The translations under genes and the position numbers were made by a program. Below are positions 11,277-22,605 of a stretch of 64,000 nucleotides of DNA, piece by piece. Each line of letters starts with the position of its first letter. Position 1 is the stretch's first letter. Origin of the DNA: Scalesia atractyloides (taxonomy: Eukaryota; Streptophyta; Magnoliopsida; Asterales; Asteraceae); assembly GCA_947069175.1 (NCBI GenBank), contig CAMTDV010000017.1, positions 54,771,137 to 54,835,136 on the forward strand, in the 5' to 3' direction. The notes under the pieces were generated by a model. The model saw only the letters and a program-made list of their open reading frames with translations. It was not told the origin of the DNA and ran no database searches.

Positions 11277-12654
11277 AAGGATCCTAAGGGACCCAACCAT
11301 CCAGGAACTCTGAAGTTCATACCGGAGACTTCATTTCTATGCAACTATTGCTTCATCCTGTCAAACCGTTGCAACTGAAGCATATGGTCTTGGATACACT
11401 TTCGGGATACCGGTTCCAAATCTATCAGGAGGTAATAATTTCAATACATCTTTCGGTACTAATTATGGTTCCATGCAGGATACAAGTATCAATCAGGCTA
11501 TGGCACGGGAACTCTAGAAGCTTAAGGATATGATATCCAGCGTCCCAGGAGTGGTTAAGTCCATTCCTGAGATCCCAGATGGAAGTCATAGGGTGTGTCG
11601 TTTTGCTCTTGCTATATGCAATGATGAGATACCAAAACGATTTTAAACCCCCAACATGAAGCTATACGATGGTACAACTGATCCGGATGAGCATGTGGCA
11701 CAGTACCGGTAGAGAATGGAGATTAACCCCATTCTAGAAAGATTAAAGGAAGCCTGTCTTTGCAAGGCTTTGGATCTACACTCACTAGATCAGCACTCAA
11801 GTGGCTGCTAAGTCTTCCTCCCTACTCAATTACTTCATTTTCTCATCTAGCTAATTTGTTCAATAATCAATTTTCATGTACTAGAACCTTTGAACGATTA
11901 ACTAGTGATTTATATAGGATAACACAGGACTGTGATGAATCCTTAAGAGATTACATCACTAAGTTTTGTAGAGAATCCTTACAAATCCCTAACCTAATTA
12001 TTGCCACTGCTGTGGAGGCATTTAAAATGGGATTGCTAAAGGATTCTTCCTTGTATGATGACCTTGGTATGACACCTTGCAGGAATTTAGATGAACTAAG
12101 GAACAAGGCCTTGAGATTCATTCGTTTAGAGGATGATAAAAGGATCCAAGAGAGGCTGTCAGGATCCTTAAAGCAGGAGAAGCAAGGATCATTCTACAAG
12201 AATAATCAATCCAAACAGTACTCTAGGCATGACAACCAGAATGTGTATGCAGTTGAACAAGGGGAAGATGATGAGGATTATCCTCCAGTCTCTGAATATT
12301 GTTTTTCTGCTGATAATAATGAACTAATCCTTGCTATGCATAATTTAGGTGACAAAGCTAGGTGGCCGCGAAAGAATGACAAGCCAACAACCACCAAGGA
12401 CAAGTCCAAATGGTGCACTTATCATGAGGATTTTGGTCACCTCACTAATGAATGCATAGCCTTGAGGAAGGAGATTGGTTATCTTCTCAGCAAAGGATAC
12501 CTGAAGGAGTTGCTTGGAAGGAAACGATCATGGAACCAGGATCCTGAGAAAGTTCCTAAAAGAGCTCCTCCCCTATCAGTAGATGCTCAAATCATTAATT
12601 TCATCTCTAGAGGCTCTGATATATGTGGAACCTCGTTTTCTGCGCGAAGATGCA
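11277..12654 (+). pseudogene. gag, C-terminal part, element A (resumes after B)
   Basis: It continues the gag cut at 1341. After early stops and frame changes, a long open stretch (11760-12734) holds the retrotransposon-gag core (GSALKWLLSLPPYSITSF, RTFERLTSDLYRITQD, DYITKFCRESLQIPNL) and an acidic linker. A zinc knuckle WCTYHEDFGHLTNEC of the form CX2HX4HX4C has His in place of the usual second Cys. This copy keeps the knuckle better than B. It is still unable to give full Gag because of the N-terminal stop and the B insertion. Confidence 0.85.
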
Positions 12655-13090
12655 TGCCAAAGAACAAAGATGGAGAATGGGGAAAGACCAGTTCGAACAT
12701 CCACGTTAACTCAGCAGAAAATTATATCCTTTGATGAGGATGATCGTGTAGACATACAAGATCCTCATCATGACATTTTAGTTATCACCTTGTTTATTTC
12801 TACCCACTTTGTTTGTAGGATCCTTATTGATGGAGGGAGTTCAGTGAACATTATACAATTGGATGTCCTCAAAGAGATGAACATTCCTGAATCCGAAATG
12901 ATCCTAAGATTGTCGGTGCTCGTGGGATTCAGTGGAGAAACCAAGAATGCATTGGGGGACATCAAACTCCCAATTTACATAGAGGGAGTGAATTCTATCC
13001 AAAATTCTATGTAACAGATTGCTTATCTTGTTATAATGTTATCCTTGGCAGGCCATGGATACATGACATGAAGGCAGTCCCCTCAACATA
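12655..13090 (+). pseudogene. Aspartic protease domain, element A
   Basis: Homologous to 4111-4566. The active-site motif ILIDGGSSVNII is intact near 12820-12855. A frameshift near 13005, after EGVNSIQ, separates the flap and C-terminal half (VILGRPWIHDMKA) from the rest. It would process Gag-Pol if whole. Confidence 0.83.
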
Positions 13091-13254
13091 TCATCAATGT
13101 GTCAAGCTGCCAACTCTATGGGGAGTGGTCAAGATAGAGAGTGATCAGAAGGAGGCAAAGAACTACTATACTTCTTCGATGAAACCAACCTCCAAATCTA
13201 TGGAAGCATAGCAATTAAAGTATCCTCCAAGAGACGTCATGGAGGCTAGAGAAC

Positions 13255-14215
13255 AAGACGTCAAAGATATAGTGTAGATCTTGAGGATCCTGAATCCAAG
13301 GTGTATGTAGGATCTGACATCCAAGATGGCATAGAGCAGGATCTAGTATCCTTCCTGAAATGAAGAAAGTCTACCTTGCTTGGAAGGATGAAGACATGAA
13401 AGGTATTTCAAAAGATGTTATTACACATAAACTTGGCATTGACAAATCTTTCAGGCCAATACATCAAAAAAGGAGAAAATTCACTCCTGAGAGAAATGCC
13501 ATCATCCAAGAAAAGGTAGAAAAGTTACCAAAGGCAGGTATGATTAGAGAGGTTAAGTATCCAAGATGGTTAGCCAATGTGGTTGTTGTTTAAAAGAAAA
13601 ATGGAAAGTGGAGGGTATGTGTCGATTTTACTGATTTAAACAAGGCATGTCCCAAGGATCCTTTCCCATTACCCCACATTGACTCCATGGTGGATGCTAC
13701 GGCGGGTCATGAGTTGTTAACTTTTGTGGATGCTTCATTTTGATTTCAGCAAATTCAGATGAACCATCTGATCAAGAGGACACAACGTTCATGACACCCA
13801 CTGGCATATATTGTTATATTGCTATGCCCTTTGGTTTAAGAAATGCAGGTGCTACATACCAAAGGCTGGTGAATAAGATGTTCAAGGAGCAGCCTGGACA
13901 CACAATGGAAGTATACATAGATGGTATGGTGGTCAAATCCAAAAGAGCTGAGGATCACCTGAAGGATCTTGAAGTAGCATTCAACATCCTTGATGAATAT
14001 AACATGAAGCTGAATCCATCCAAGTGCCACTTTGGGGTTAAAGCTGGAAAGTTTTTAGGATATATGGTGACCAAGTGAGGGATCGAGGCAAGTCCAGAAC
14101 AGATCAAGGCAATTGTGAACATCAAATCTCCTGCCAACGCTAAGGATGTGCAAAGCTTGACAGGAAGAATTGCAGCTTTGAACAGATTCATCTCAAAATC
14201 CTTAGAAAAATGAAA
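13255..14215 (+). pseudogene. Reverse transcriptase, element A (YIDG active site)
   Basis: RT motifs are in the same order as in B, but with stops at 13591-13593 (after ANVVVV), near 13741 and at 14077. The catalytic box reads YIDGMVVKS where B has YIDD, so the second metal-binding Asp is lost through a single GAT-to-GGT type change. An upstream frame break removes part of the palm (FQQIQM is out of frame with the following motif). Inactive. Confidence 0.88.
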
Positions 14216-14740
14216 GGATTTTTATGATATTCTGAGGAAGAACATGAAGTTTGAATGGACTGAGAAGCATGAAGCTGCTCTACAAGCCTCAAGGATTACT
14301 TACCTCTGCACTAGCTTTGATGAAACCCGAAAAACGAGAACCGTTATCCTTATACCTGGCTGTCTCAGGTAAAGCGGTAAGCGCGGTCCTAGTTAAGGAT
14401 CATGAAGGCCAATAACATCCAGTATACTACGTAAGTAAAAGTCTAATTGATGATGAGGCAATGTATTCTCATTTAGAGAAGCTTATTCTTGCTTTAATCA
14501 TGGCTTCTACTTAACTTAGACATTATTTTGAAACTCATACTATAATTGTTAAGACAACTTTCCTACTAAGAATGTCCTCAGGAAGCCTGAGATGTCTGGC
14601 AAGTTGGTAAAGTGGGCAGTTAAACTTAGTGCATATGACATCAAATATGAACCAAGGACTGCCATCAAGTCCCAAGCTTTGGCTGATTTTGTGGCTGATT
14701 TCAGTAGTGACTTACAAAGGGAAGCAGAGTTGGAAGTGCA
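14216..14740 (+). pseudogene. First RNase H-like domain, element A, degenerate
   Basis: The region matches B 5681-6180 and again has LYLAVSGKAVSAVLVK in place of a motif with the catalytic Asp. Stops at 14414 and 14514 and small indels are specific to this copy. The last part (14592-14740) is open and runs into the second RNase H. Confidence 0.7.
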
Positions 14741-15160
14741 ACAACTTGAGGAAACCAAGGATCCTTGGATACTCTTCACAGATGGATCCTCAAATGTCAA
14801 GGGAACTGGACTTGGCTTACTACTAAAATCGCCACAGGGGGACATTATACCCCAATCTATAGCATGTTAATTTCAAACCACTAATAATGAGGCAGAATAT
14901 GAGGCCTTGATAGCAGGTTTGCAATTAGCTAAACATATGAGGATCATGTATCTTCAAGTATTTGTGGATTCTCTATTAATTACTAATCATTATAATGGTT
15001 CCTATGCTGTAAAGGGTGAAAAACTAACCAAATATTTAGAGATAGTTAGGGAATTGGCAGATTCTTTTGCTTTTTTTCAGCCTTACACAGCTACCCAGGG
15101 AAGAAAATACAGAAGCGGATGCCTTAGCCAATCTAGGATCCTCACTGAAGATGCCACAGG
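14741..15160 (+). pseudogene. Second (archaeal-type) RNase H domain, element A
   Basis: LFTDGSS, NNEAEYEAL, VFVDSLL and EADALANLGS give the D-E-D-D acidic set. A TAA near 14868 (where B codes Glu) and a frameshift in the poly-T near 15070 interrupt it. Position and motifs are as in element B. Confidence 0.8.
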
Positions 15161-16516
15161 TTGTGAAGATACCCATCATTCATATTCTGACTCCTACAAT
15201 TAAGGAAAATGAAGCAATGGAGATAGTGGAAGATGCTGCAATTGTACCTAGTGATGATGCACAATCAACTCCAGGATCATGGATCCTTCCAATCCTAAAC
15301 TATATTCAGAAGGGGGAAGTTCCCATTGGGGAAAATCCTAGAGCCTTCAAGATCAAGGTATCCCAATTCACTATAATTAATAACTTGATGTATAAAGATC
15401 TCTTGCAGGTCCCTATCTATGGTGCATTGAGGATCCTGAGATCTAAGAAGTTTTGAAGGATTTTCATGAGGGAGACTACGGAAATCACACTGGGGCAGAG
15501 CACTATTTTCAAGGATCCTCAGAACAGGATATTATTGGCCTACAATGAAGAAGGACGTTGTGGAGTATGCAAGGAAATGTGATGCTTGCCAGAGACACGG
15601 TAACATTCTTCATCAACCAGCGGAACCTCTGCATCCTATATCCTCTCATGAGATGGGGAAGGGATATAGTGGGCAAGCTTCCCCAAGGCACCAGGAGAAA
15701 AAGTGTTCATACTAGCTATGACAGACTATTTCTCTAAGTGGATAAAGGCAGAAGCCTTTGCTCAAGTCAAAGAAAAGGATGTCATATCCTTTATTAAAAG
15801 AAATATCATAACTAGATTTGGAATTTCTTCTGAAATTGTTTGTGATAACGGATCCCAGTTTATTGGGAGTCGTACTACTAACTTTTGTGACAGCTGGGGG
15901 ATTATGATGATAACATCAACACTAGTTCACCCACAAGCTAATGGCCAGGCAGAATCATCCAACAAGATCATTATCAACAACTTGAAGAAAAATCTTGGAT
16001 CCAAGAAAGGCAAATGGGCTGAAGAATTACCATACGTCTTATGGGCAGATATAATAACTCCAAAGAATGCTATGGGCCAGACTCGTTTTTCCTTAGTCTT
16101 TGGAGCTGAAGCGGTGATCCCTACAGAAATGTGATCCCTACAGAAATGGTTGTCCCTACAGCCAGAGCAAGCATCTGTGATCCTGAAGCAAATGCTGAGA
16201 CTCTAACACAAGACTTGGATACTGTGGAGGAGCGTAGAGACTTAGCAAGAATAAGATTGGCTAGCTACCAACAAAGAAGGGCTGGTGCTTATCACAAGAA
16301 TATCAGCGTTAGAAGATTTCAGGTTGGCGACATGGTATTAAGGAAAGCATTCCAGAATACCACCAATCCTACTGATGGCAAGTTGGCACCAAAGTGGGAA
16401 GGCCTTATCTCATTGAAGCTGAAGCTGGAAATGGGGCATACTGTTTGCTAACCATGGATGGTGATCTCCTGCCAAGAGCTTGGAATGCTATTCATATGAA
16501 AAAGTACTTTATGTAG
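15161..16516 (+). pseudogene. Integrase, element A
   Basis: The zinc-binding N terminus (CDACQRHGNILHQP) is near 15580. The core is open in 15703-16134 with all three acidic residues recognisable: MTDYFSKW, CDNGSQF and NGQAESSNK. Just after it a 17-bp direct duplication (16114-16130 and 16131-16147) shifts the frame, then the C-terminal domain (RRFQVGDMVLRKAF) continues to a TAG at 16514-16516. The catalytic core is better preserved than in B. Confidence 0.87.
16114..16147 (+). repeat. 17-bp tandem duplication inside integrase of A
   Basis: GTGATCCCTACAGAAAT occurs twice in direct succession. B has a single copy at the equivalent place. Because 17 is not a multiple of three, it breaks the integrase frame. 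Confidence 0.92.
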
Positions 16517-17971
16517 TAAGGATCAACGATCCTTGGAGTTTCTGATATTCGGTTTAGTTTGAAGGATCCTCAAAGGATGTGTGATCCTTAATTTGGTAAT
16601 GTTTAACTAACCATTTCATATTATATTTACTATTCGTTATGAGAAAAGGATGTTAGATTATTAACATCCATTTTTATCAAGTTTCAAGTTTTTTCAGAAT
16701 TTATTACATTTTTTACAAAGGATCAAGAGGTTGGCCACCTCTCCAAAGTTTCTCGGGCTTATCCCCAGTCCAAGGTATCCATTACCTTCTAAGGTTTAAA
16801 GTTCTTCACCTTCACACGAATTGGGTTTCAACACCCTGCCAGTAGCGCATGTTATCCAAGTATAGTTTGAGGCAATGAGACCAATACCCGCTTTAAGGGC
16901 TGACAATTTCATTGCTATTGGCTATATATAGGATCTCAAGTATAATGGAAGACATACCATACATCCGTTCCTAAGGTTTCTGACATTTTCACGTTAGCTA
17001 AGGTTTTGGCATTTTCATGTCACTTATGATTGGTTAGTCGTTAGTGTGGGCCATACACCAAAATCCTAAGGTTTTTAATGTCTTCACGTTAACTCAAGTA
17101 TTGTCGTTATTTAGGTTTGTCCCCAGTTATTTGGACTTGTCCCTAGTTATTTGGGCTTATCCCCAGTATGTTGGGCTTGTCCCCACTTTCTAATGACTCA
17201 TTCAATTGATGTTGGTTTAGTCCCAAGTTGCATGTTATTACAGGTTCTTGAAGCTTAACAAACAAGGATCCTGGATCCTAGAGTTCTACTAATTTTTATG
17301 CCTTGTTGTTAAAACTGTAAGTTTTAAGGATAAAGAATCCTAACTTGGATTCACTGGTATGATCCTTACTCAGCCTTATTTTGTTTTTGGTTTATGAATA
17401 TTACCATCAATCTTTGACGGAAAGATATATGATCCTTGATCATATAAGGTATAACCTTTTGAAAAACTTGTTTTGACAAACAATTTCCTTTCCTTTTAAT
17501 AACTTATAAGATTCTTAAATTGTACAATTTTGAATTCGCTAACAAATATGAGCATAATGATATTCAAACCAGAAAAGGAACAACACCAAGGTTAGTCAAA
17601 AGATTAAGTTTTATTTATTTATAAACAAACCCTTTAAAAGGTCGTCAAAATTGCTAACCCAAGCTTCTACCAGCAATAAGTGGCCCATCCACTTGGGTTG
17701 GCAAAGGGTTTCCATACTAACGAGTCATGAAGTGCAGGAAATTAAAGGCGAGGGGCATCAAAGGCTTCATCCTCCACAAACAGAAGGACCCATCCACCTT
17801 TTTTAACCCCTATTGTCCAAAGAATCAGTGATCCGTAATCCTAAATACTACTGTTTAAGTACAGACCGTCATTGTTCAAACAAAAACATTATAAACCCAA
17901 AAACCATCACCAAACCATAAAAAATGGGCTCCGGCCACGTCTAGATTTTCCATCATCACCCATTGTTGCAG
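16517..17971. other. Pol-to-antisense-gene spacer, element A
   Basis: Non-coding, AT-rich and homologous to 7946-8698, with about 570 bp extra (17272-17855). It contains the minisatellite at 17107-17186. No supported ORF was seen on either strand. Confidence 0.6.
17107..17186 (+). repeat. Minisatellite, four 20-bp units
   Basis: Units are versions of TTATTTGGGCTTGTCCCCAG placed head to tail with an exact 20-bp period. Element B has a single unit near 8484, so this is a copy-specific expansion. Confidence 0.85.
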
Positions 17972-19609
17972 CTACACCTTTGCTGCATCATTAGCCTTAG
18001 CTTCACCACCTGCACCACTGCCACCAGCCGCTGCCTCCAGAGGATCCTTAGTGCCGCTTGGAGCGGTCTCCAGCATTGAAGTCTCATCAAGCTCTTCCTC
18101 ATGACCCAGCTCTTGTAGCCTAAGCATCCAACTGGCAACATCCCATGCAGCCCTGAAGAAGGCCGAGTCATTGGCTTTTTGGGCCATTTGAAGCTTGTTC
18201 TTCAGGATCACTATGGCAGTAGAAAGCTTAGCTCCCTCATCGATCTCCAACTGAGTCTTTTCAGCCTGGATCTCAGCCACCACAAGTTGCTTCTCTAGGG
18301 ACTTATTTTCCTTTTCCAGATGGGAGATCTTCTTGTCTTTGGCAGCAGCTATGGTCCGGAGCTCCACTAGACCCTCTTCAGCCTCGGTCAAGCGCTTGCT
18401 CTGGATAGCTAGGATCTCGGCAAGTTTCTGCAAGTAAGAAACAACAAGATTGAGGATCAGTGATCCTTGGGCTAATGTTCAGAATTAACGAGTCGTGATG
18501 CTTACATCGGAGATGAAGTCATAGATCTGTTGTTCAATCCCGGGGACATCAGCAGATGGTGTATCTGGCTTCTTACTAGTTTTGGCTCTACTGGTTGTGC
18601 CCTTCGCTTCCGGCTGGCTTTGGCCTGCGGCCAGCTCCTTCTTGATAGACCGAGGAGAGATGATACCTTCAACATCTCCCATTCCAAACCGGGGAGCAGA
18701 CTTTGATGATGATCTCAGCGCCTACAAGCACAAAATACAGATAAGTTTTCATATGTCATTCTTATTAAATATTTAAATATATATGTACATGGATACTTAC
18801 TTGACATGGTGTAGGAGGCTGATGTAGCTTCTTCTAAATCCTTGACTTTGGGATAAAATGTCCTAACAGCTGAATCCAATGCCCAAAAAGCAGTAACTCT
18901 TCCAGCAGTGGTAGGAGAGTCCGTCAGAGTATTGAGATTGGTCACTGCACAAAAAAAAATTTAAGGATCAGTTATCCTCTGATTAAAGTATGGAATTTTC
19001 TACAGAGCTACTTTGTGGATCCTATATCCTACCCTCTATGTTCCACTTTTTAGGAAGATGATCCCCGTTGGGAATGGAATCCTACCTGACAAAGAAGAAT
19101 TTATTTCTCAAGTGGGAATCATTCTTAGTAGTTTTGAGGATTGGGTGGAGTTGCTTAGGCTTGACCTTGAAGAGGAACCGATGAGACCCATGGCTAACTA
19201 AGTTGTACAGATGACTGAGTTCAACGAGGCGAAGGTCTATGCCCTCTTTAGCGATGATTTGTTCAAGGGTATAAAGAACCCTCTAGAGCATGGGCATGCC
19301 CTGGATGTAGCACAGGCCGGTGAAGGTAAAAAAGCTCTGGGTGAAGGCTGGAAAAGGATAAGAGAAACCTATCTGGAAAGGGGTAGCAGGAAAACACACC
19401 CACTTGGTGGATATGTAATCGCTCTTCATGGAAGAGTCAAAGGGCCTGAATATGGTACCCTCTGGGAAACAGGGGTGCATTTGTTCGATTTCGGGATCGG
19501 TGAAGCGACACAACTCTGACAAAGGATTAGAAAGGAGTCCCTAACTTCTGGGTGGGCTCTCCTTCTCAAGATCCTTGATTGCTGAAGACCGGGTGACCAT
19601 TTTCGCCAT
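17972..19609 (-). pseudogene. Antisense gene of element A: 'putative gypsy-type transposase' family, four exons
   Basis: Minus-strand exons are about 19609-19033, 18944-18801, 18721-18506 and 18427-17972; GT...AG introns are 88, 79 and 78 bp, phases 1, 1, 0 as in B. Exon 1 has SELCRFTDPEIEQMHPCFP and GFSYPFPAFTQSFFTF. Exon 2 is open throughout (TAGRVTAFWALDSAVRTFYP). Exon 3 carries ISPRSIKKELAAG. Exon 4 is a 100-residue coiled coil (SHLEKENKSLEKQLVVAE) with an Ala/Gly-rich end. Stops in exon 1 (about codon 23, and after MPML) and a one-base indel early in exon 3 break it. Function unknown; conserved splice structure argues that it once encoded a protein. Confidence 0.78.
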
Positions 19610-19905
19610 GGATTTTGAGAAAGATAGGAGAAGAAAAGATATAGTATTGAAGAAAGAGAAGAGAGAATACCTTGAAGCTCCTAGAATGCGGTTTTAAATT
19701 GCAAGGATCAGGTTTTAAATGAAATCTCATCTTTATCTAACCCTATATATAATCATTATTGTTGCAGGGGGAGTCTTGACGATGACATCACCACTATAAC
19801 GGCTAGTCCGCATACAACGACGAGTTTCTTGGCAGCGAATAGTCTGAAATCAGTGAAAATATGACTCCTCTAGTTACAATTAATTCCTCATATTTTGGGT
19901 GAAAT

Positions 19906-20559
19906 TGTTAGGGCATGGATTTTATGCTGAGGATCATCCATCCTGAGACCGGACCTGATCACAAATCCTTAACGGATAATGCAGAGAGTCTAAGGATAAA
20001 GGATCCTTATTGATGTCTATGTTTTTAACAATTGTTCCTTGTGTATTTAGTTTACGTTTGCAGGTATTGTGTGAACTAAGTCAACACGAGAATATCGGAG
20101 GAATATGTTGTTCATGGCACGTGAAAAAGGAGTCATGACCATTGAAGAAGAACGTGTGAGAGTTGCATAGATTTCGGGTAGTTTGTTACTAGGATATTTT
20201 CTATTTTAAAGGGGTTAACAAGCTCAGAATAGAAACACACAAGCTATCACTCGAACTCTCTGATACATACTTGCGAAACACGTACACACACATTAGAAAA
20301 TCATTGTATCGAGCTTGTTATCTTCCAAAGTTGTACTCTTTTGCATGAAATATAGTTGGTGATCGGTAGTTTCCATCACCCAAGGTTTTTTGTGTCGGAG
20401 ATCATATATTGATCAAGGGCTTTTTCCTTGTATAAATCTCGATGTTCATTATTAATTACATTTGATACTTGTTCATACAATTACTAATTATTTCAAGCAC
20501 TCAACCTCACAAAATTAGATTTGGTTACATTATCCTTATTAAGATTTTTGACCAAAACA
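19906..20559 (+). repeat. 3' LTR of element A
   Basis: It begins TGTTAGGGCATGG and ends GACCAAAACA, matching 1-612. A poorly preserved polypurine tract (TTTTGGGTGAAAT) precedes it. Immediately after it (20560) the sequence is that of element D's LTR. Confidence 0.92.
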
Positions 20560-22345
20560 GTTAGCTACTGAATTTAAGTTGTATTATGATCATACTATAA
20601 TGTCGGATAACCCTCCAAGGTTATACTACATGATCATTATCAGATTCTGAGTTTTTACGCAAGTTTCAATAATATGCGTAACTTTGACCAAAATGCCCCT
20701 TTTGCATAAAACATGGTTTTAAATTGAAAATGAACTTGAAAATGCCTTACCTACTGATATGTTAATATGATTAACATTTTTTGTATTATAATTCTATTCA
20801 TAACCTGAGTTTTGATTAAAGAACGTAAATATGTTATAATATGACCAAAACGCCCTTTTGGCGCATAGTATGGTTTCTAACTATAACTATCAATCAAAAC
20901 TTACTACCCACTGATATTATAACATAATTAAAATATTTTCACCAAAGGTACTTGATCGTAACTTAGATTTTTATGCAAGTTCTTGAACCATGTCACTTAA
21001 TGACTAAAATGCCCTTATGGTGTATATTTTGATTTTAAAACCTTAGTGGTCATATAAGTTGATAAACTTACTGATGATACAACTTATTTAAAGTATAATG
21101 GCATATAGAACTTGTTTGTAACTCATCCGATTACCCAGCACCGCTTATATGCATAAGGTTAAGCTTATGTAACTAATTTACGCAAGTTTATTAAAACGAG
21201 TCAAATCTTATCATTTTTATTTCATATTTCAGAATGTATATTGTTTACCCATATTATACAAGTCTTAGCACTTGTGGGGTTTAAACTACATTATATTCTG
21301 GTCATTGCTAATCTTGCGTATCGTACTGATTACGTTAATTTAAGTTAACCGGTCCAAGTCTATGACTTAAATGGGACCCGTTAACATTCTAAATTGGTTA
21401 TTATACCATTCATTCCAGACTAGGGCCTTCCGGTAGATTGCAACCAACCTTAGTTAATTGATTACGGCTGTCCTTATTATATTTTCTTGCATTGTAAGAC
21501 TTGCTTAAGCCAGGTAAATACTCTTAACCTATTTTCCGTATCCGGGCTTAGGATACGGTAAATTATTACCGCTTGGCCGGGTATGGGATCATATGTCGGA
21601 TTGTGACTAGAAAATCTGCATAACCCGTTTTAATCTGTTTTGTCTGATAACTTAAACATTAGGGGTTAATTCGACCGTGTCCTGGATATCCTCAGCTCAT
21701 TTAAGTTACTAATGGCCATGACTAAGCACGGGGTGTAGGAATACACCTGACAGATATTAATGCTATTATAAAACGTTTTTATACCCATTTTGGGGATACC
21801 CCTTTGTGGATTAAAGTGGTGTGTCGGTTAATCATGTTACTCTGTTTCTGCACCGGACCCCATATGTATTGACGGATATGTAAAACTGTATACGAGATCA
21901 TTATGAATTGTCCTAAGTTATTTATAAAAATCATGTGCCTTGTACACCTAAAACAATTTTGAAATATTTTCAAAATGTGTTGGTTATTTGTATTTACTAG
22001 TGTAAACTGACGTATTTTCAAAAGACTAAGTTACGGGTTGCAAGGATGCGTAAATAGGCTGGAAGTTGCCTGGTAATGCTAGAAAAGGAATTTGCAACTC
22101 TTTTGCATATAGTCGAGTAGTCTGTAGATCTCACTTTTGTACATTTTCGATCCGCTTGTGGATCTTTATTACAAGCTTGTCTGTATTATTATTTAGAACA
22201 TTTGGACATTTAAGTTTGTAATAATATTTTAAATCCAAAACTTCCGTTGTGCTATCTGTGTTAACTTGTGTATTGATATCAGTCTACGTCATGATACTTC
22301 CCACCCGGGCCCACAGGGCGACGTGTGAAATACCAGGGTGTGATA
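20560..22345 (+). repeat. 5' LTR of element D, 3' portion
   Basis: It aligns throughout with 34336-36094 of the 3' LTR, starting at GTTAGCTACTGAATTTAAG, and ends CAGGGTGTGATA where the 3' LTR has CGGGGTGTGACA. There is no ORF of note. The left part of this LTR was separated by the insertion of A. Confidence 0.9.
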
Positions 22346-22605
22346 ACGCATCACCCAAACAGACAACTTCTTGTGATACCAATTTTAGTTTATCCTTGGT
22401 TTAAGGAGTCAAGAGAAGATTGGAAGCAACTGCAACTTACTCAAAGAAGCCAAGGATGATTCCCAGGTCAGATATTCCAACAAATGTCACGAGATACACA
22501 CTACACGTCTCAAATGAAGATATGTTTTTCCTAAATATATTCTCAGACATTTCTATAGAAAAGAGGAAGAAGAAATTAAGAGACCTCCAAGCCCTGTGAC
22601 CAAGA
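22346..22605 (+). other. Copy of D's 3'-flanking sequence, in place of the PBS
   Basis: Where a TGGTATCA-type primer-binding site is expected, the sequence instead matches 36095-36345, the DNA downstream of D's 3' LTR, with about 90% identity up to ...CCTGTGACCAAGA. After that it switches to the pre-ORF segment AGGAAAAGGAAAAGGCCC, homologous to element E at 40376. It encodes scraps of the ORF described at 36095. Confidence 0.8.

Larger units (their letters stand above)
1..20559 (+). mobile_element. Element A: Tat/Retand-type Ty3-Gypsy retrotransposon (outer copy, interrupted)
   Basis: The 5' LTR (1-612) and 3' LTR (19906-20559) match along their length and bracket gag, protease, RT, double RNase H, integrase and an antisense gene. 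That order and the second, archaeal-type RNase H are typical of the Tat branch of Gypsy. Element B (1342-11276) sits inside A's gag. To the right of A the sequence resumes as the 5' LTR of element D, so A inserted into D. The first six or so bases of the 5' LTR and the left target duplication lie outside the window; the right flank starts GTTAG, which is the predicted duplication. All A reading frames are broken. Confidence 0.9.
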
